Assembly: GCA_036822015.1 (NCBI GenBank)
Contig: DAISIL010000041.1
Coordinates: 1-29,404 of the forward strand
Reading direction: 5' to 3'
Origin: DAISIL01 sp036822015
GTDB lineage: Bacteria > Bacteroidota > Bacteroidia > Cytophagales > Bernardetiaceae
DNA length: 29,404 nt
The position numbers and the translations under genes are program-made. Of this stretch, positions 7,484 through 15,229 are shown one piece after another. The first letter of the stretch is position 1; every line of letters starts with the position of its first letter. The notes under the pieces are model-generated. The model did no database searches. It was not told where the DNA came from and saw nothing but the letters and a program-made list of their open reading frames with translations.

Positions 7484-8767
7484 ATGAATAAGAATCAACG
7501 CTTATATGCCTTGATCGGTATAGCGGCTTTTTCGTTGCTTGGGCTGGTGGCCGTGCAAGTACATTGGATTCAGACGGGGGTACAACTCAAAGAAGCCCAG
7601 TTCGATCATCGGGTCAATATGGCCTTGCATCAGGTGGGACGAGAGCTGGCGCGTCGGTTGCCTTCCTGTTCTGAGCTAAGGCAGGGACTGGCGGTAGAGA
7701 CGGTCTGCGCCGATCTTCCTGCACCTGACTACGCCCTCCTGGATAGTCTCCTGATGGCCCAGTTTGCTTATCGCCACATCGAAGCAGACTACCAGTTTTT
7801 TGTCGTCAATCGAACCTTAGAAAAGACACAAGTGCCTGTCCTGAACACCGACTGGCAACAAACGCCTTATCGCGGCTGCCTGGATAGCGTCCTGGAAGCG
7901 AAGGGCTGGGATTTGCGCATCTGTTTTCCCAACAAAGAAGAGGTCATCTGGGCAGGTCTGGCGGGTATGCTTGTCCTGTCGGTCGTCTTTATTGGGCTTG
8001 TCATTGGTTGCTTTGCCCTGACGATCTACACCATCTTGCGGCAAAAGAAGCTCTCCCAGATGACCACCGATTTTATCAACAACATGACCCACGAACTCAA
8101 AACGCCTATCGCGACCGTCTCCCTGGCTAGCCGAATGCTCCAACGCGAAAAAGTCCTTCAAATGCCCGAAAAGATCACGCACTATGCCCGTATCATCGAA
8201 CAAGAAAACACCAAACTCACCGAGCAGGTGGAGCAAGTCTTGCAGATGGCACGCCTCGAGCGCGGGCAACTTCGCATACAGCCCGAGCGACTAGACTTGC
8301 ACGCGGTACTTGTGCAAGCAATCGAAGTGATGAACTTGCAAGTCCAAAGCCGAGGGGGGTATATTCATTTTTATCCCGAAGCCACCTCCCAAAAAATCCA
8401 GGCCGACCCCATGCACCTGCGTAACATCTTTCTCAATCTACTCGATAACGCCAACAAATACTCCCCCGAAGCCCCACAAATCACTGCCCGTACCCGTAAT
8501 ACATCGAGTGGTATCGAGGTACAAATCAGCGATCAAGGAATCGGGATGAGCAAAGACAAACAAAAGCACGCTTTTGAGAAGTTTTACCGAGCGCATACAG
8601 GCAACATACACGATGTCAAGGGCTTTGGGCTTGGGTTAGCCTACGTCAAGCTCATGACCGAAGCCCACAACGGCACAGTACGCCTACAGAGCGAAGCCGG
8701 TGTAGGAACGACTTTTACCCTCTTTTTTCCTTTTGATGAGCAGACGCAACCCGATATGCCCCTGTAA
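7484..8767 (+). CDS. Sensor histidine kinase (RprX-like)
   Basis: 427 residues, inner membrane. TM1 is at about 8-28, a periplasmic sensor region at 30-155, TM2 at about 157-183, then HisKA with the phospho-accepting His203 in MTHELKTP, and a HATPase domain with N box NLLDNANKYS (318-327), G1 DQGIGM (350-355) and G2 GFGLGLAYV (380-388). The architecture, with no HAMP or PAS domain, resembles the Bacteroidota RprX class. The periplasmic part has four cysteines (62, 75, 132, 147), which could form disulfides. No response regulator lies beside it; the RprY-like regulator at 14525-15214 is the obvious candidate partner in this window. The partnership is inference. Confidence 0.96.
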   Translation: MNKNQRLYALIGIAAFSLLGLVAVQVHWIQTGVQLKEAQFDHRVNMALHQVGRELARRLPSCSELRQGLAVETVCADLPAPDYALLDSLLMAQFAYRHIEADYQFFVVNRTLEKTQVPVLNTDWQQTPYRGCLDSVLEAKGWDLRICFPNKEEVIWAGLAGMLVLSVVFIGLVIGCFALTIYTILRQKKLSQMTTDFINNMTHELKTPIATVSLASRMLQREKVLQMPEKITHYARIIEQENTKLTEQVEQVLQMARLERGQLRIQPERLDLHAVLVQAIEVMNLQVQSRGGYIHFYPEATSQKIQADPMHLRNIFLNLLDNANKYSPEAPQITARTRNTSSGIEVQISDQGIGMSKDKQKHAFEKFYRAHTGNIHDVKGFGLGLAYVKLMTEAHNGTVRLQSEAGVGTTFTLFFPFDEQTQPDMPL

Positions 8768-8871
8768 GCCCAGGACTTCACATTTTTTTTCCTTTTTCTA
8801 CCAACCTATCCCACAAAAATTGCGTAAGCAATAAGGGATTTGCTCATATTTTTTTGCGAGTCTCGTTTTTT

Positions 8872-8900
8872 TTTGCCATTTTGCTACCCATTTATTTTTA
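8872..8900 (+). promoter_or_regulatory. Possible promoter of the YbjN-like/pspA unit
   Basis: TTTG at 8872-8875, a 17-base spacer, then TATTTTTA at 8893-8900, one base off TAnnTTTG. The spacer is slightly short. It lies 16 bp before the ATG of the YbjN-like gene. Confidence 0.3.
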
Positions 8901-8916
8901 ACCCAAGATTCCACCC

Positions 8917-9321
8917 ATGAAGGATCACTTTCAGATTGTCAAAGATTATTTGTTAGAGTTAGGGTACGACATCACGGCCAAAGACCCCGAATCAGAGTTG
9001 TTTATCATCAATGATAGCGAAGAGGGTATCCATAATATGGTCATTGATTGCGAAGACCCTGTCTTAATCATTGAGCAGTTCATCATGGAAATTGGCAACG
9101 CCCCAGCGGAGGTGTATCAAGAGTTACTCAAAAAGAACCGCGACATTGTGCATGGGGCTTTTGTCCTGGATGAGACGGGAACAAAACTCTATTTCCATGA
9201 TACCTTACAGATCGAAAACCTCGACCTAAACGAACTCGAAGCCTCCATCAACTCGCTCAAGATGCTCCTAGCCGAGTACTCCGGCAGTCTGCTTAGCTTT
9301 ATTCAACAGCAACCCGCCTAG
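8917..9321 (+). CDS. YbjN/CesT-like small protein next to pspA
   Basis: 134 residues, acidic, soluble, no signal peptide. The pattern of an N-terminal helix with LGY, then alternating strands, a central helix (PAEVYQELLKKN) and a C-terminal helix resembles the YbjN / type III secretion chaperone-like fold. This is a judgement from pattern, not a clear motif. It is the first gene of an apparent unit with pspA (60 bp between them), so a role in the envelope-stress response, perhaps as a partner or chaperone of PspA, is plausible. Related small proteins are seen beside pspA in other Bacteroidota, as far as I recall. Confidence 0.7.
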   Translation: MKDHFQIVKDYLLELGYDITAKDPESELFIINDSEEGIHNMVIDCEDPVLIIEQFIMEIGNAPAEVYQELLKKNRDIVHGAFVLDETGTKLYFHDTLQIENLDLNELEASINSLKMLLAEYSGSLLSFIQQQPA

Positions 9322-9381
9322 GCGCTCTGCTGCTCAACAATAACTAAACATAAACAGAAAACAACAAAACGTCCCGAAGAT

Positions 9382-10143
9382 ATGAGTTTTTTTAAGCGAC
9401 TATTCAACGTAGGTAAAGCCGAAGCCCACTCGGCCCTTGACAAACTCGAAGACCCCATCAAGCTCACAGAGCAGGGTATCCGAGACCTCAAAGAAGACCT
9501 CAACAAAAGTATGCAAGGCTTAGCCGAACTCAAAGCCCTTGCCATCCGTACCAAGCGCGATCATGCCCAGGCACTTAAAGAAGCCGAAAATGCCGAGCAA
9601 AAAGCCGTATTGCTGCTTCAGCGGGCCCAAGCAGGGCAACTTGCACCAGCCGAAGCCGACCGCCTGGCCGGTGAGATGCTCTCCCGAAAGCAGGAAGCCA
9701 GCCAACGCGCCACACGCCTCCAGCAGGAACTGGCCTCTCACGAGTCCAATGTCAATAAGATGAGCCAAAACATCAGCAAGCTCAAATCCCAGGTCAGCTC
9801 TTACGAAAACGAACTTCGTACCCTTAAGGCTCGGGCAAAGGTCAGCGAAGCGACCAAGAAAATTAACAAAACCATGTCCCAGATCGACTCCAGCGGAACC
9901 GTAGCCATGCTCGAGCGCATGAAAGACAAGGTACAGGAGCAGGAAGCCCTCGCCGAGTCTTACGCCGAGCTAGCCGGAGAAGCCACCAGTGTCGATGACG
10001 AAGTAAACAAAGCCCTCGAGGGAGCCGTAGAATCTGATGCCCTCCTCGAACTCAAAGCCAAGATGGGAATGCTGCCCCAGCAAGCCTCCCCCGAAGCCTC
10101 CGGCGATGCCAGTACACCACCACCGCCGCCAGCTAATTCTTGA
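9382..10143 (+). CDS. pspA: PspA/IM30 family phage-shock protein
   Basis: 253 residues. It begins MSFFKRLFNVGKAEAHSALD, the amphipathic N-terminal helix of the family, followed by DPIKLTEQGIRDL, and then a long coiled coil from about 30 to 200 rich in Ala, Glu, Lys and Gln. PspA/IM30 proteins are ESCRT-III-like and assemble on the inner face of the cytoplasmic membrane to protect it under stress. The C-terminus ends in a Pro-rich tail (PPPPPANS), longer than in the shortest family members. No PspB, PspC or PspF homologue is present; the neighbours are a YbjN-like protein upstream and, after a strong terminator, a small membrane protein. Confidence 0.95.
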   Translation: MSFFKRLFNVGKAEAHSALDKLEDPIKLTEQGIRDLKEDLNKSMQGLAELKALAIRTKRDHAQALKEAENAEQKAVLLLQRAQAGQLAPAEADRLAGEMLSRKQEASQRATRLQQELASHESNVNKMSQNISKLKSQVSSYENELRTLKARAKVSEATKKINKTMSQIDSSGTVAMLERMKDKVQEQEALAESYAELAGEATSVDDEVNKALEGAVESDALLELKAKMGMLPQQASPEASGDASTPPPPPANS

Positions 10144-10166
10144 ATCAGCCAACGCGCTGTCGCCCC

Positions 10167-10208
10167 AAAAAGCCCTTTCGCTCGCGAAAGGGCTTTTTAT
10201 TTTTGTTT
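10167..10208 (+). terminator. Strong rho-independent terminator after pspA
   Basis: A perfect 15-base inverted repeat: AAAAAGCCCTTTCGC at 10167-10181 and its complement GCGAAAGGGCTTTTT at 10184-10198, with the apical loop effectively CTCG, followed by more T-rich sequence. It would work in both directions. Confidence 0.93.
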
Positions 10209-10298
10209 TTTTTTGGTGTGCAGGAACTCCCCAGGCAAAACGACTGTTTTTAGTTTTGTATTTTTTTGAGTGCGTACATAGCTTACGGTCTCGAAGAC

Positions 10299-10306
10299 TA
10301 CTTTTG
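10299..10306 (+). promoter_or_regulatory. Bacteroidota -7 element before the small membrane protein
   Basis: TACTTTTG matches TAnnTTTG exactly, 28 bp before the ATG at 10335. Transcription from it would start near 10312, after the alternative TTG start at 10266, so it supports the ATG. No clear -33 TTG was found. Confidence 0.4.
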
Positions 10307-10334
10307 TTTACAGCCACCAAAACTATCCTTGACC

Positions 10335-10601
10335 ATGAACACCATGCCCGTTTTGCTTTCCCTTACCCTGGCAGAGTTGCGCATCCTGTTGGTGATGCTG
10401 GCTTTGTGCGCACCTTTTGTGCTGTTGGTTGTGATTTTAGCCAAAATCCGACACCAACAACGCCGTAGAGCAGCCCGTGAGGCCGAGGAGCAACAACGCC
10501 GAGCGCAACTCCAGCAGATCATCTCAAAAGAGATGCCCTACTTCAAAATCGTCGTTTCTGGTTATGCGGCTGATGATATGGACACCTCCGCCGAAGACTA
10601 G
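10335..10601 (+). CDS. Small single-pass membrane protein of unknown function
   Basis: 88 residues. A short N-terminus is followed by one hydrophobic helix (about 11-36), then a strongly basic and glutamine-rich stretch (KIRHQQRRRAAREAEEQQRR) likely to be an amphipathic or coiled-coil helix, and an acidic end (DDMDTSAED). I do not recognise a family. The layout, a TM helix followed by a charged coil, resembles small PspB-like partners, and it lies next to pspA, but there is no sequence identity to argue from. A terminator-like hairpin follows directly. The ATG is preferred to a TTG 69 bp upstream because a -7 box lies between them. Confidence 0.6.
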   Translation: MNTMPVLLSLTLAELRILLVMLALCAPFVLLVVILAKIRHQQRRRAAREAEEQQRRAQLQQIISKEMPYFKIVVSGYAADDMDTSAED

Positions 10602-10620
10602 ACCTACCTAACACACGCCC

Positions 10621-10652
10621 GCCCTCTGGAAACCCACCAGGGGGCTTTTTTT
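10621..10652 (+). terminator. Terminator-like hairpin just ahead of the outer-membrane protein gene
   Basis: GCCCTCTGG (10621-10629) pairs with CCAGGGGGC (10637-10645) with one G-U pair and a 7-nt loop, followed by seven T. It ends the small membrane protein unit, yet the next ATG is only nine bases after the T run. Confidence 0.82.
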
Positions 10653-10660
10653 ATAGCCCC

Positions 10661-11257
10661 ATGAAAACTTTTTGTCTCTTTTTTGTTTTCTTGTTTTTTT
10701 TGGTACAAGCTACTTTTTCTCAAAGACTTAGCCTGGGCGCACGCATGGGACCCGCCCGTGCCTTTCTCGTTGGTGCATCGGCAGACCCCAACGGCTCCTA
10801 CCGCTGGGCTTACCAGGGAGGGCTTTTTGCTGATATTGCCCTAAGCGATAACTGGCATCTCCAGAACGACTTCCAGTGGGCCCGTAAGGGCTACCAAAAC
10901 GACACCACTCGGCTTTCGATGGACTACGCCGTTTGGTCGCCGACGCTTTCTTACCTCTTCAGCGGCTTCGAGGGAGAGGCCTTACGCGGACGCTTGCTGG
11001 GAGGCTTGTATGCCGGGCAACTCCTGGACTGGAGGCGCAGCGTAGCCGACTACCGAGAGGTCTTCTACGATCAGGATTATGGATTTGTTTGGGGGGGCGG
11101 ACTGACCTGGCACTGGATGGCATACCGCCAAAGCCATTATTTTCACCTCGATTTACGCGGGCATATCGGGCTACGACGCATCTACCCGCAGGGGGCCCAG
11201 GTGCGCCTGATCGCCTGGCAACTCACGCTGGGCTATGCTTTGCCGGTGATCCGATAA
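10661..11257 (+). CDS. PorT-like outer-membrane beta-barrel protein
   Basis: 198 residues with an Sec signal peptide (hydrophobic core 4-17, probable cleavage after ATFSQ or nearby). The mature part consists of alternating strands with aromatic ends, such as LSLGARMGP at the start and LIAWQLTLGYALPVIR at the end, and Tyr/Trp-rich turns, as in the eight-stranded outer membrane beta-barrel domain common in Bacteroidota. Function is unknown; no enzyme motif is visible. The coding start directly follows a terminator hairpin, so the gene seems to lack room for its own promoter. Confidence 0.8.
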   Translation: MKTFCLFFVFLFFLVQATFSQRLSLGARMGPARAFLVGASADPNGSYRWAYQGGLFADIALSDNWHLQNDFQWARKGYQNDTTRLSMDYAVWSPTLSYLFSGFEGEALRGRLLGGLYAGQLLDWRRSVADYREVFYDQDYGFVWGGGLTWHWMAYRQSHYFHLDLRGHIGLRRIYPQGAQVRLIAWQLTLGYALPVIR

Positions 11258-11261
11258 TTTT

Positions 11262-11293
11262 TTTGGATCAGCCCCAAAAACAACGTACCTTCG
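11262..11293 (+). promoter_or_regulatory. Probable purL promoter
   Basis: TTTG at 11262-11265, a 20-base spacer, then TACCTTCG at 11286-11293, one base off TAnnTTTG. Transcription would start near 11300, consistent with translation from the ATG at 11322. Confidence 0.45.
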
Positions 11294-11321
11294 CATAGAC
11301 TTTCTCTTGACGACACCTACT

Positions 11322-13535
11322 ATGGAAGTATCCCTTGAAGTAGCCCAACAGCTGGGGCTACTCCCCGAAGAGTACCACAGCATCCAAACCATCCTGGGCC
11401 GCATCCCCAACTTCACCGAGTTGAGCATTTTTTCGGTCATGTGGTCGGAGCATTGTAGCTACAAAAACTCCATCGTCTGGCTCAAAAAACTCCCCAAAAC
11501 CTCCCCCCGTATGCTAGCCGAAGCCGGCACCGAAAACGCTGGACTTGTGGACATCGGCGATGGGCTAGCCTGTAGCTTCAAGATCGAATCCCATAACCAC
11601 CCTTCGGCCATCGAACCCTACCAGGGAGCCGCAACGGGCGTAGGCGGCATCAACCGCGATATTTTTTCGATGGGCGCACGCCCGATTGCCCAGATGAACT
11701 CCTTGCGTTTTGGGAACTTGCATCTGGCCCGTAACAAACATCTGGTGCGCGGGGTCGTCAAGGGCATCGGCAACTACGGCAATGCCTTTGGTGTGCCTAC
11801 CGTAGGCGGTGAAGTCTATTTTGATGATTGCTATAACGTCAATCCGCTTGTCAATGCCTTTTCGGCGGGTATCGTTCCGGTCAATAAAGTAGCCACGGCT
11901 ACGGCCAGTGGTATCGGCAATCCGGTGTACATCGTAGGCTCGGCGACGGGTAAGGACGGCATCCATGGAGCCACTTTCGCTTCGGAGGACATCTCCGAAG
12001 ATAGCGCGGACAAACTCCCATCCGTGCAGGTGGGCGATCCATTCCAGGAAAAACTCCTCCTGGAAGCTACCCTGGAAGCCATCGCCACCGGCTATATCGT
12101 CGGTGTGCAAGATATGGGCGCGGCCGGCATCACCTGCTCTACCTCCGAGATGAGCGCGAAAGGCAACTGTGGCATGGATATTTGGCTGGATAAAGTACCG
12201 ACGCGCCAGCAAAACATGAAACCCTTTGAAATCCTGCTCTCCGAATCCCAGGAACGGATGCTTTTCGTGATCGAGAAGGGAAAAGAGGCAGCTGTCCAGT
12301 CCATTTTTGACAAGTGGGATTTGAATTGCGCACAAATTGGGGTCGTTACCGAAGGCCCCATGCTCAACTACTTCATGCACGGGGAATGCGTTGCCCAGGT
12401 TCCCGCAGAACCTCTCGTGCTGGGCGGAGGTGCGCCGGTGTATCATCGCCCCTACACCGAACCAAAGTATTACCAGGCGTATCAAAAGTTTCGGATCGAA
12501 GATGTCAAGCCGCCCGAGGACTACATCGAAGTTGCTCATTTCTTGATCGCTCATCCCAACATCGCCTCGCGGCAATGGATTTATGAGCAGTATGATTCTA
12601 TGGTCGGGACGGCCAACGCCAGCACTAACGCCCCCTCGGATGCTGCCGTAGTACACGTCCAGGGAACAAACAAGTTTTTGGTGATGAGCCTGGATTGTAA
12701 CAGCCGCTACGTTCACGCGGACCCTGAGCAGGGGGCTGCCATTGCCGTCTGCGAAGCCGCCCGCAATGTCGTCTGCTCGGGCGGAGAGCCCGTCGCGATC
12801 ACCAACTGCCTCAACTTCGGTAACCCCTATGTGCCGGAGGTCTATTGGCAGTTCGTCAAGTCCATCGAAGGGATGCGCAAAGCCTGCCTAGCCCTCGAAA
12901 CGCCCGTTACGGGGGGCAACGTGAGTTTTTACAACCAGTCTTCGGATGAAGGCCCCGTTTTTCCGACACCGACAATCGGTATGCTCGGCTTGATGGAGGG
13001 GCTTGAACACCGCATGACCCTAAACTTCAAAGCTGCCAGCGATCACTTGTACCTCCTGGGGCAGCCCCGCAACGACATTTCGAGTTCGGAGTACCTGTAC
13101 AGCTTTCATCAAGTCAAGATGTCGCCGGCTCCCTACTTTGACCTAGACGAAGAGTGCGCCCTCCAACGTACCCTAGCTACCTTGATCCGCAACCAGTGGG
13201 TTGCTTCGGCACACGACGTATCCGATGGCGGCCTTTGGGTGGCTTTGTGCGAGTCGGCGATGCCTTCGGGCTTGGGTTTTGCCGTGCGTCGTTCGGATAA
13301 GCAGATCCGCCGCGATGCTTTCTGGTTTGGAGAGGCACAGAGCCGTGTGTTGGTCTCGGTCTCCCCAGAGAAGGAAGCCGACTTCTTGCGTTTTCTCCAA
13401 CAAAATCATTTTGCGCATCACCGCCTCGGAGAGGTTACCCAGCCGGATACCTATATCGTCGATGGCGAGTGCTGGGGAACGGGCGAAGAAATCCGTTATG
13501 CCCATCGGATTACCCTCGAAAAGGCTTTGGAATGA
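11322..13535 (+). CDS. purL: Phosphoribosylformylglycinamidine synthase subunit PurL
   Basis: Catalyses the fourth step of purine synthesis, ATP-dependent amidation of FGAR to FGAM. 737 residues, the size of the small-form PurL that works with PurS and the glutaminase PurQ, neither of which is in the window. The catalytic histidine lies in MWSEHCSYKNS (about residue 44), and the ATP/FGAR-binding segments are ESHNHPSAIEPYQGAATGVGG and then VQDMGAAGITCSTSEM; a late TGGNVSFYNQS and AHDVSDGGLWVA complete the pattern. The ATG at 11322 is preferred to an in-frame TTG at 11307 because family proteins begin near here and a promoter-like pair lies upstream. Many Bacteroidota carry the long fused enzyme, so the small form is informative for the lineage. 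Confidence 0.97.
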   Translation: MEVSLEVAQQLGLLPEEYHSIQTILGRIPNFTELSIFSVMWSEHCSYKNSIVWLKKLPKTSPRMLAEAGTENAGLVDIGDGLACSFKIESHNHPSAIEPYQGAATGVGGINRDIFSMGARPIAQMNSLRFGNLHLARNKHLVRGVVKGIGNYGNAFGVPTVGGEVYFDDCYNVNPLVNAFSAGIVPVNKVATATASGIGNPVYIVGSATGKDGIHGATFASEDISEDSADKLPSVQVGDPFQEKLLLEATLEAIATGYIVGVQDMGAAGITCSTSEMSAKGNCGMDIWLDKVPTRQQNMKPFEILLSESQERMLFVIEKGKEAAVQSIFDKWDLNCAQIGVVTEGPMLNYFMHGECVAQVPAEPLVLGGGAPVYHRPYTEPKYYQAYQKFRIEDVKPPEDYIEVAHFLIAHPNIASRQWIYEQYDSMVGTANASTNAPSDAAVVHVQGTNKFLVMSLDCNSRYVHADPEQGAAIAVCEAARNVVCSGGEPVAITNCLNFGNPYVPEVYWQFVKSIEGMRKACLALETPVTGGNVSFYNQSSDEGPVFPTPTIGMLGLMEGLEHRMTLNFKAASDHLYLLGQPRNDISSSEYLYSFHQVKMSPAPYFDLDEECALQRTLATLIRNQWVASAHDVSDGGLWVALCESAMPSGLGFAVRRSDKQIRRDAFWFGEAQSRVLVSVSPEKEADFLRFLQQNHFAHHRLGEVTQPDTYIVDGECWGTGEEIRYAHRITLEKALE

Positions 13536-13546
13536 GGAGATTTTAG

Positions 13547-13596
13547 GGAACTTGCAACCCTCAAAGATGGTCGCCAGCCCTCTTTGACGCGGTTCC
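13547..13596. terminator. Hairpin between convergent purL and peroxidase genes
   Basis: TCAAAGA (13561-13567) pairs with TCTTTGA (13581-13587), and outside it GGAAC (13547-13551) with GTTCC (13592-13596). There is no T run, so it is not a classical terminator, but its position between two stop codons (13535 and 13597) suits a bidirectional end or stabilising stem. Confidence 0.4.
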
Positions 13597-14535
13597 TTAC
13601 CTTCCCACAAAAGCCGAATCGTTCAGGCTCTGGAGGAAGGCCAGCAGTTGCTTTCGTTCCTGGGTTGTTAGTGGGATGCCCCCGCGCAGGAGGGGAGCAA
13701 GGGTCGGGCTATCCTGGATGCCGCTGGTGTAGTGATCCAGGACGGCAGATAGGGTGGGCAGCCGTCCGTCGTGCATGTAGGGAGCCGTGAAGGCTAAGTT
13801 GCGCAAAGTAGGGGTGCGATATTTGCCTAAGTCATTGCTATCCAGGGTGATGCGGTAACGTCCTTGAGCGGGGTGTTCCCAATCGGCGGGGAAGGTCGCA
13901 TCCAGCCCGTTGTTGTGGTACTCGTGATCGGTGAAGAGTCCTTCGCGGTGGCAGGCGGCACAGTGTTGTTGATAGACTTCGTATCCGGCGCGTGCTGTGG
14001 GGTCAAGCCTCTGGCGATCAAAGGGAGCCGCAAACGAAACCAAAGACCGCTCGTACTGGGCCAGGGCGCGCAAGACTTGCGCCAGCGTAATGCTATCGGT
14101 ACCAAAAGCCGTCCGAAATAGCTCGGGATAGGGCGGGCGTTGGGAGAGTTTGTGTGGGAGCGTCTTGAGGTCGGTGGCCATCTCGTCGGGGTGGCGGAGG
14201 GGTGCCAGGGAGAGCGACTCCAGGTTTTTGGCACCGCCATCCCAAAAAAGCCCATTCTTGGCCCAGGCTAGGTTGAAGAGCGGGGGAGTGTTGCGGTGTA
14301 GTTGCCGCCCCGATGCGCCTGCACGGCTACGCGCCTGCCCATCCGTGAAGGCCAGCGCAGGCACATGACAGGAGGCACAGGAGAGCTTATCGTTTCCTGA
14401 AAGGGCGGTATCAAAGAAGAGCCGCTTGCCCAATGCAATGCCAGCTTCACCGGTGGCATTTGGTGGCGGGGAGGCATCGCGGCAACTGGTGAGTAGCAGC
14501 AGCAGCAGCAGAAGAAGAAGAACGCTACGCATCAT
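13597..14535 (-). CDS. Di-haem cytochrome c peroxidase, lipoprotein
   Basis: 312 residues from the ATG at 14535 (a second ATG follows directly). A lipoprotein signal peptide with a run of ten leucines ends in the lipobox LTSC (Cys18), so it should be anchored in the envelope facing the periplasm. Two c-type haem sites are present: CASCH at 53-57 and CAACH at 192-196. Around them are the usual CcpA/MauG family segments GKRLFFDTALSG, RNTPPLFNLAW, FWDGGA, YRTPTLRNLAFTAPYMHDGR and the closing LLAFLQSLND. Family members reduce hydrogen peroxide with electrons from cytochromes, while MauG-like ones oxidise protein substrates. The start overlaps the end of the response regulator gene by 11 bases, so it is probably translated together with it. 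Confidence 0.95.
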   Translation of the reverse strand: MMRSVLLLLLLLLLLTSCRDASPPPNATGEAGIALGKRLFFDTALSGNDKLSCASCHVPALAFTDGQARSRAGASGRQLHRNTPPLFNLAWAKNGLFWDGGAKNLESLSLAPLRHPDEMATDLKTLPHKLSQRPPYPELFRTAFGTDSITLAQVLRALAQYERSLVSFAAPFDRQRLDPTARAGYEVYQQHCAACHREGLFTDHEYHNNGLDATFPADWEHPAQGRYRITLDSNDLGKYRTPTLRNLAFTAPYMHDGRLPTLSAVLDHYTSGIQDSPTLAPLLRGGIPLTTQERKQLLAFLQSLNDSAFVGR

Positions 14536-15214
14536 CGGTTTTGAGCATAAAACCCACGCCGTGGATGTTTTCGATCTTGATACGTGGATCGGGCTTGAGA
14601 TACTTGCGGAGCTTGGTGATGAAGACATCAAAACTACGGCCGTGGAAGTAGTCGTTCTCTCCCCAAATGGCGACCAGGGCATCTTCCCGGCGGAGGATGT
14701 TGTTTTTGTTTTGGCAGAGCAGATACAAGATTTCGTTTTCGCGGGCGGTCAGTCGCCGTTCTTCGCCCTGATGGATGAGCAGTTGGCGGGTGTAGTCGAA
14801 GGTGAAGGCACCAATGGCAGACAGGGCTTCGGATGTAGTGGACTGGCTACTGCTACGGCGCAGAATAGCTTCGATGCGATAGACAAGTTCTTGCTCATCG
14901 AAGGGCTTGGTGAGGTAGTCATCCCCGCCGATGGCAAAGCCCTCGTGCTTATCGGCTTTCATGTTTTTGGCGGTTAGGAAGATGATCGGGAGATTTTTAT
15001 CGACAGCCCGCACTTCTTTGGCTAGCGTGAAGCCGTCTTTTTTGGGCATCATCACATCAAAGATACCGATATGGAATTTTTCTTGCTGAAAAATTTGCCA
15101 TCCCTCCTGCCCGTCGTGTGCGCGGGTAACGTGATAGCCCTCCATCTCGAGGTAGTCCTGGAGGAGCATCCCGAGGTGGAGGTCGTCTTCGACGAGTAAG
15201 ATTTTCGTTCTCAT
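14525..15214 (-). CDS. OmpR-family response regulator (RprY-like)
   Basis: 229 residues. The receiver domain has the acidic pocket (Glu9, Asp10, Asp11), phospho-acceptor Asp53 in IFDVMMPKKDGF, Thr81 and Lys103 in LTKPF. A winged-helix DNA-binding domain follows (135-225) with the recognition helix in GRSFDVFITKLRKYL and the terminal wing IENIHGVGFML. The MMPKKDGFTLA and IIFLTAK segments match what I recall of Bacteroides RprY. It lies 15 bp after the M20 peptidase gene and overlaps the peroxidase gene. The kinase at 7484-8767 is the only histidine kinase in view and is a likely partner. Confidence 0.97.
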   Translation of the reverse strand: MRTKILLVEDDLHLGMLLQDYLEMEGYHVTRAHDGQEGWQIFQQEKFHIGIFDVMMPKKDGFTLAKEVRAVDKNLPIIFLTAKNMKADKHEGFAIGGDDYLTKPFDEQELVYRIEAILRRSSSQSTTSEALSAIGAFTFDYTRQLLIHQGEERRLTARENEILYLLCQNKNNILRREDALVAIWGENDYFHGRSFDVFITKLRKYLKPDPRIKIENIHGVGFMLKTDDA

Positions 15215-15229
15215 GCCTTCTCCGGGTGC

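Noticed and set aside
8818..8833. ATTGC-GTAA-GCAAT hairpin after the histidine kinase gene
   Set aside because: Five-base AT-rich stem, no T run directly after it; too weak to call a terminator.
11565..12716. A 383-codon minus-strand frame opposite purL
   Set aside because: Shadow of the conserved purL coding sequence; its translation is His/Arg-rich without motifs.
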